The notes under the pieces were generated by a model, which saw nothing but the letters and a program-made list of their open reading frames with translations, was not told where the DNA came from and did no database searches. 8,610 nucleotides of DNA. It comes from Bryobacterales bacterium. GTDB lineage: Bacteria; Cyanobacteriota; Vampirovibrionia; Obscuribacterales; Obscuribacteraceae. Below, piece by piece: positions 7,233 through 8,610 of the stretch (positions are counted from its first letter, which is position 1; each line of letters starts with the position of its first letter). Both the position numbers and the translations under genes were made by a program. Location: NCBI GenBank assembly GCA_903970295.1, contig CAJCHQ010000181.1:1-8610 (forward strand), given 5' to 3'.

Positions 7233-8610
7233 GTGCCAGAGAAGGCAACTAAGCAATCAACTAAATTGACCATTGAAAAGGTCAAAGCACTCAGCTATTC
7301 CAAAGAAGTGCGGAGCGATTCGAAGACGGGGCGAAAGATTTACCCCAAGGAAATCTGGTGGGATTCAAAAACTCCCGGTTTTGGAGTTCGAATTTTCCCA
7401 ACTGGTACCAAGAGCTACATCTATAAGTATCACAATGACAAGAACGATCAGAAGCTTTTGACAATCGGTGACGTCCGGAAATTGTCCTTAGAATTGGCGC
7501 GAGAACAAGCCATTTTGAGGGCTGGACAAGTCATTAGTGGCGGCGATCCGGCTAAAGAGCGTTATGACAGGCGACATGGCAGATTAATGTCAGAGCTGTG
7601 CGCGCAGTTTGTTCAGGAGCACACTATCGGACTTGGGCACAGCAAGAAACGGCTGGAAGAAGTACAACGAAGGATCAGACTCTATATTTTGCCGACCCTC
7701 GGGACTAAACAAGTACAGCTCATCACCTCTGGGGATGTTCAACAGTTGCGGCACAAAATCGGCATCGAGCAAAAACACCAAGTCCTGGTCAATTGCGTGC
7801 GGCGACAGCTCGCCACCATGTTCGATCGCGCGAGAGAATGGGGCTACGTGCGAAGCGACTTTGTGAATCCAGCAAAGGGAATTAAAGACTTCAAAGAACG
7901 AGAACGGGAATTGTATGTATTTCCAGAGCACATGCCGATCTTAGCGCAAGCAATTGAAGCCGAAGAAAACGAAAGCGCCAAGCTGGCGATCTGGATGTTC
8001 TTATTAACTGGCAAGCGAAAAATGGAAATTCTTTCCGCAAAATGGGACAACATCGACGGATCCGCAATGACGCTCTACATACCGATGACTAAGTCGGGCG
8101 AACAAGAACAGCTGCCGTTGACCGAAGAAGCGTGGGCAATTATTCAGCGGGCGAAAAGAATTCGCAAAGACCGCAACCCTTACATATTTCCTGGTCCTAA
8201 AGCCAATCAACATATCGTCAACGTCCAGCAAGCATGGATGCGCATTCGAAAAATAGCGATCGAAAATGGTGCCAGTAGCCTGAAGCGAGAAACCAAACTC
8301 TCCAGCGGAGAGACGAAAACCGAATATGTTGTCATTCACGGGCTAAGGCACACGGCGGCGGTATGGCTCTGTAATCACGCGGATACAGACACGGCGCTCG
8401 TAGGAAAAATCCTCAATCACAGGTCGGCGGTGTCTACCCGTCGATATGCCAAATGCAAAATCCGGACCAAAGAGCGAGCACTTCAAGATCTGGGAACCTT
8501 GATCTCCAAGGCATCTAACCGACATATTTTCAAAACATTAATTGCCGTCACCAGTTGGAAACGGTTGAGCAAGTCGCCCATAGCGCGCGCGGATTGCCGA
8601 GCCTTGCACT
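7233..8610 (+). CDS. Tyrosine recombinase/integrase with arm-binding domain, 3' end beyond window
   Basis: Site-specific DNA recombinase that would integrate and excise the element at tRNA-Glu. The frame is open without a stop to the right edge (459 codons visible). From GTG 7233: an N-terminal arm-DNA-binding domain of the DUF4102 type at about 44-110 (WWDSKTPGFGVRIFPTGTKS; then GDPAKER), a SAM-like core-binding domain at about 115-220, and a catalytic domain with R262 (TGKRKMEIL), K287 (MTKSG), H369 and R372 (HGLRH), H396 (LNHRS) and nucleophile Y405 (TRRYAK). The full R-K-H-R-H-Y set is present, so it looks active. GTG 7233 is chosen because GGGAG (7220-7224) lies 8 nt upstream; the in-frame ATG 7122 and TTG 7266 lack such a site. 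About 54 residues follow Tyr405 before the edge, so the stop is probably close. The P4-like architecture fits tRNA-targeted islands. It reads away from the tRNA fragment. Confidence 0.92.
   Translation, partial: MPEKATKQSTKLTIEKVKALSYSKEVRSDSKTGRKIYPKEIWWDSKTPGFGVRIFPTGTKSYIYKYHNDKNDQKLLTIGDVRKLSLELAREQAILRAGQVISGGDPAKERYDRRHGRLMSELCAQFVQEHTIGLGHSKKRLEEVQRRIRLYILPTLGTKQVQLITSGDVQQLRHKIGIEQKHQVLVNCVRRQLATMFDRAREWGYVRSDFVNPAKGIKDFKERERELYVFPEHMPILAQAIEAEENESAKLAIWMFLLTGKRKMEILSAKWDNIDGSAMTLYIPMTKSGEQEQLPLTEEAWAIIQRAKRIRKDRNPYIFPGPKANQHIVNVQQAWMRIRKIAIENGASSLKRETKLSSGETKTEYVVIHGLRHTAAVWLCNHADTDTALVGKILNHRSAVSTRRYAKCKIRTKERALQDLGTLISKASNRHIFKTLIAVTSWKRLSKSPIARADCRALH

Larger units (their letters stand above)
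6957..8610. mobile_element. One end of an integrative element in tRNA-Glu (continues past the window)
   Basis: The element boundary is inferred from the tRNA-Glu 3' fragment, whose truncated side points right, followed at once by a tyrosine recombinase of the type that targets tRNA genes. The fragment is the candidate core direct repeat; the partner copy, expected within an intact tRNA-Glu gene, should lie beyond 8610. The sequence left of 6957 is ordinary chromosome. Only the integrase gene of the element is visible, so phage, satellite, ICE and genomic-island identities are all open. Confidence 0.6.

Noticed and set aside
7034..7285. Minus-strand open frame of 83 codons at the element end, a possible excisionase
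   Set aside because: It has no helix-turn-helix or other recognisable pattern, is rich in Gly/Pro/Cys, and overlaps the integrase start. Most likely a chance frame.
1..8610. CRISPR array, toxin-antitoxin pair, retron or other defence system
   Set aside because: There are no regularly spaced repeats, no small paired genes and no nuclease or reverse-transcriptase motifs in the window. Any such cargo would have to lie beyond 8610.

Overview
The window is bacterial DNA of moderate GC, densely coded on both strands. It has ordinary Shine-Dalgarno starts and no eukaryotic or viral hallmarks. A tRNA-Glu remnant near position 7000 has an acceptor 3' strand (TGGGGGT plus A) and an anticodon stem like those I recall from cyanobacterial and plastid tRNA-Glu genes. 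The protein genes are those of a heterotroph: an animal-like transketolase, an M1 aminopeptidase and a Tet-like exporter. A non-photosynthetic relative of Cyanobacteria (Vampirovibrionia/Melainabacteria type) fits, but this is a tentative inference; no marker gene in the window settles it.

Layout. Positions 1-879 hold the 3' end of a plus-strand gene of unknown function. It converges, with only 12 bp between the stop codons, on a minus-strand transketolase (892-2784). A divergent intergenic region of about 180 bp (2785-2965) carries two near-identical copies of an A/T-rich motif, one near each gene start, and leads into a large M1-family zinc aminopeptidase (2966-5551). A 157-bp gap follows, then a TetA-like major facilitator exporter (5709-6941). 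These look like ordinary chromosomal genes. Central carbon metabolism, peptide turnover and efflux sit side by side with no evident shared pathway.

At 6957-7005 the character changes. On the minus strand lies the 3' part of a tRNA-Glu(UUC) gene: anticodon arm, T arm and acceptor 3' strand, without its 5' half. Its broken side faces right, towards a 227-bp non-coding stretch with short direct repeats, and then a tyrosine recombinase with an N-terminal arm-binding (DUF4102-like) domain. The recombinase runs from 7233 to the window edge without a stop codon, and all its catalytic residues are visible. This is the expected structure of one end of an integrative element inserted into a tRNA-Glu gene. 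The window holds only the element's first gene. Its cargo, the other end and the intact tRNA should lie to the right.

The junction at 6957-7005 and what lies beyond 8610 are the most interesting parts. I found no CRISPR array, rRNA, riboswitch or complete new multi-gene system inside the window.
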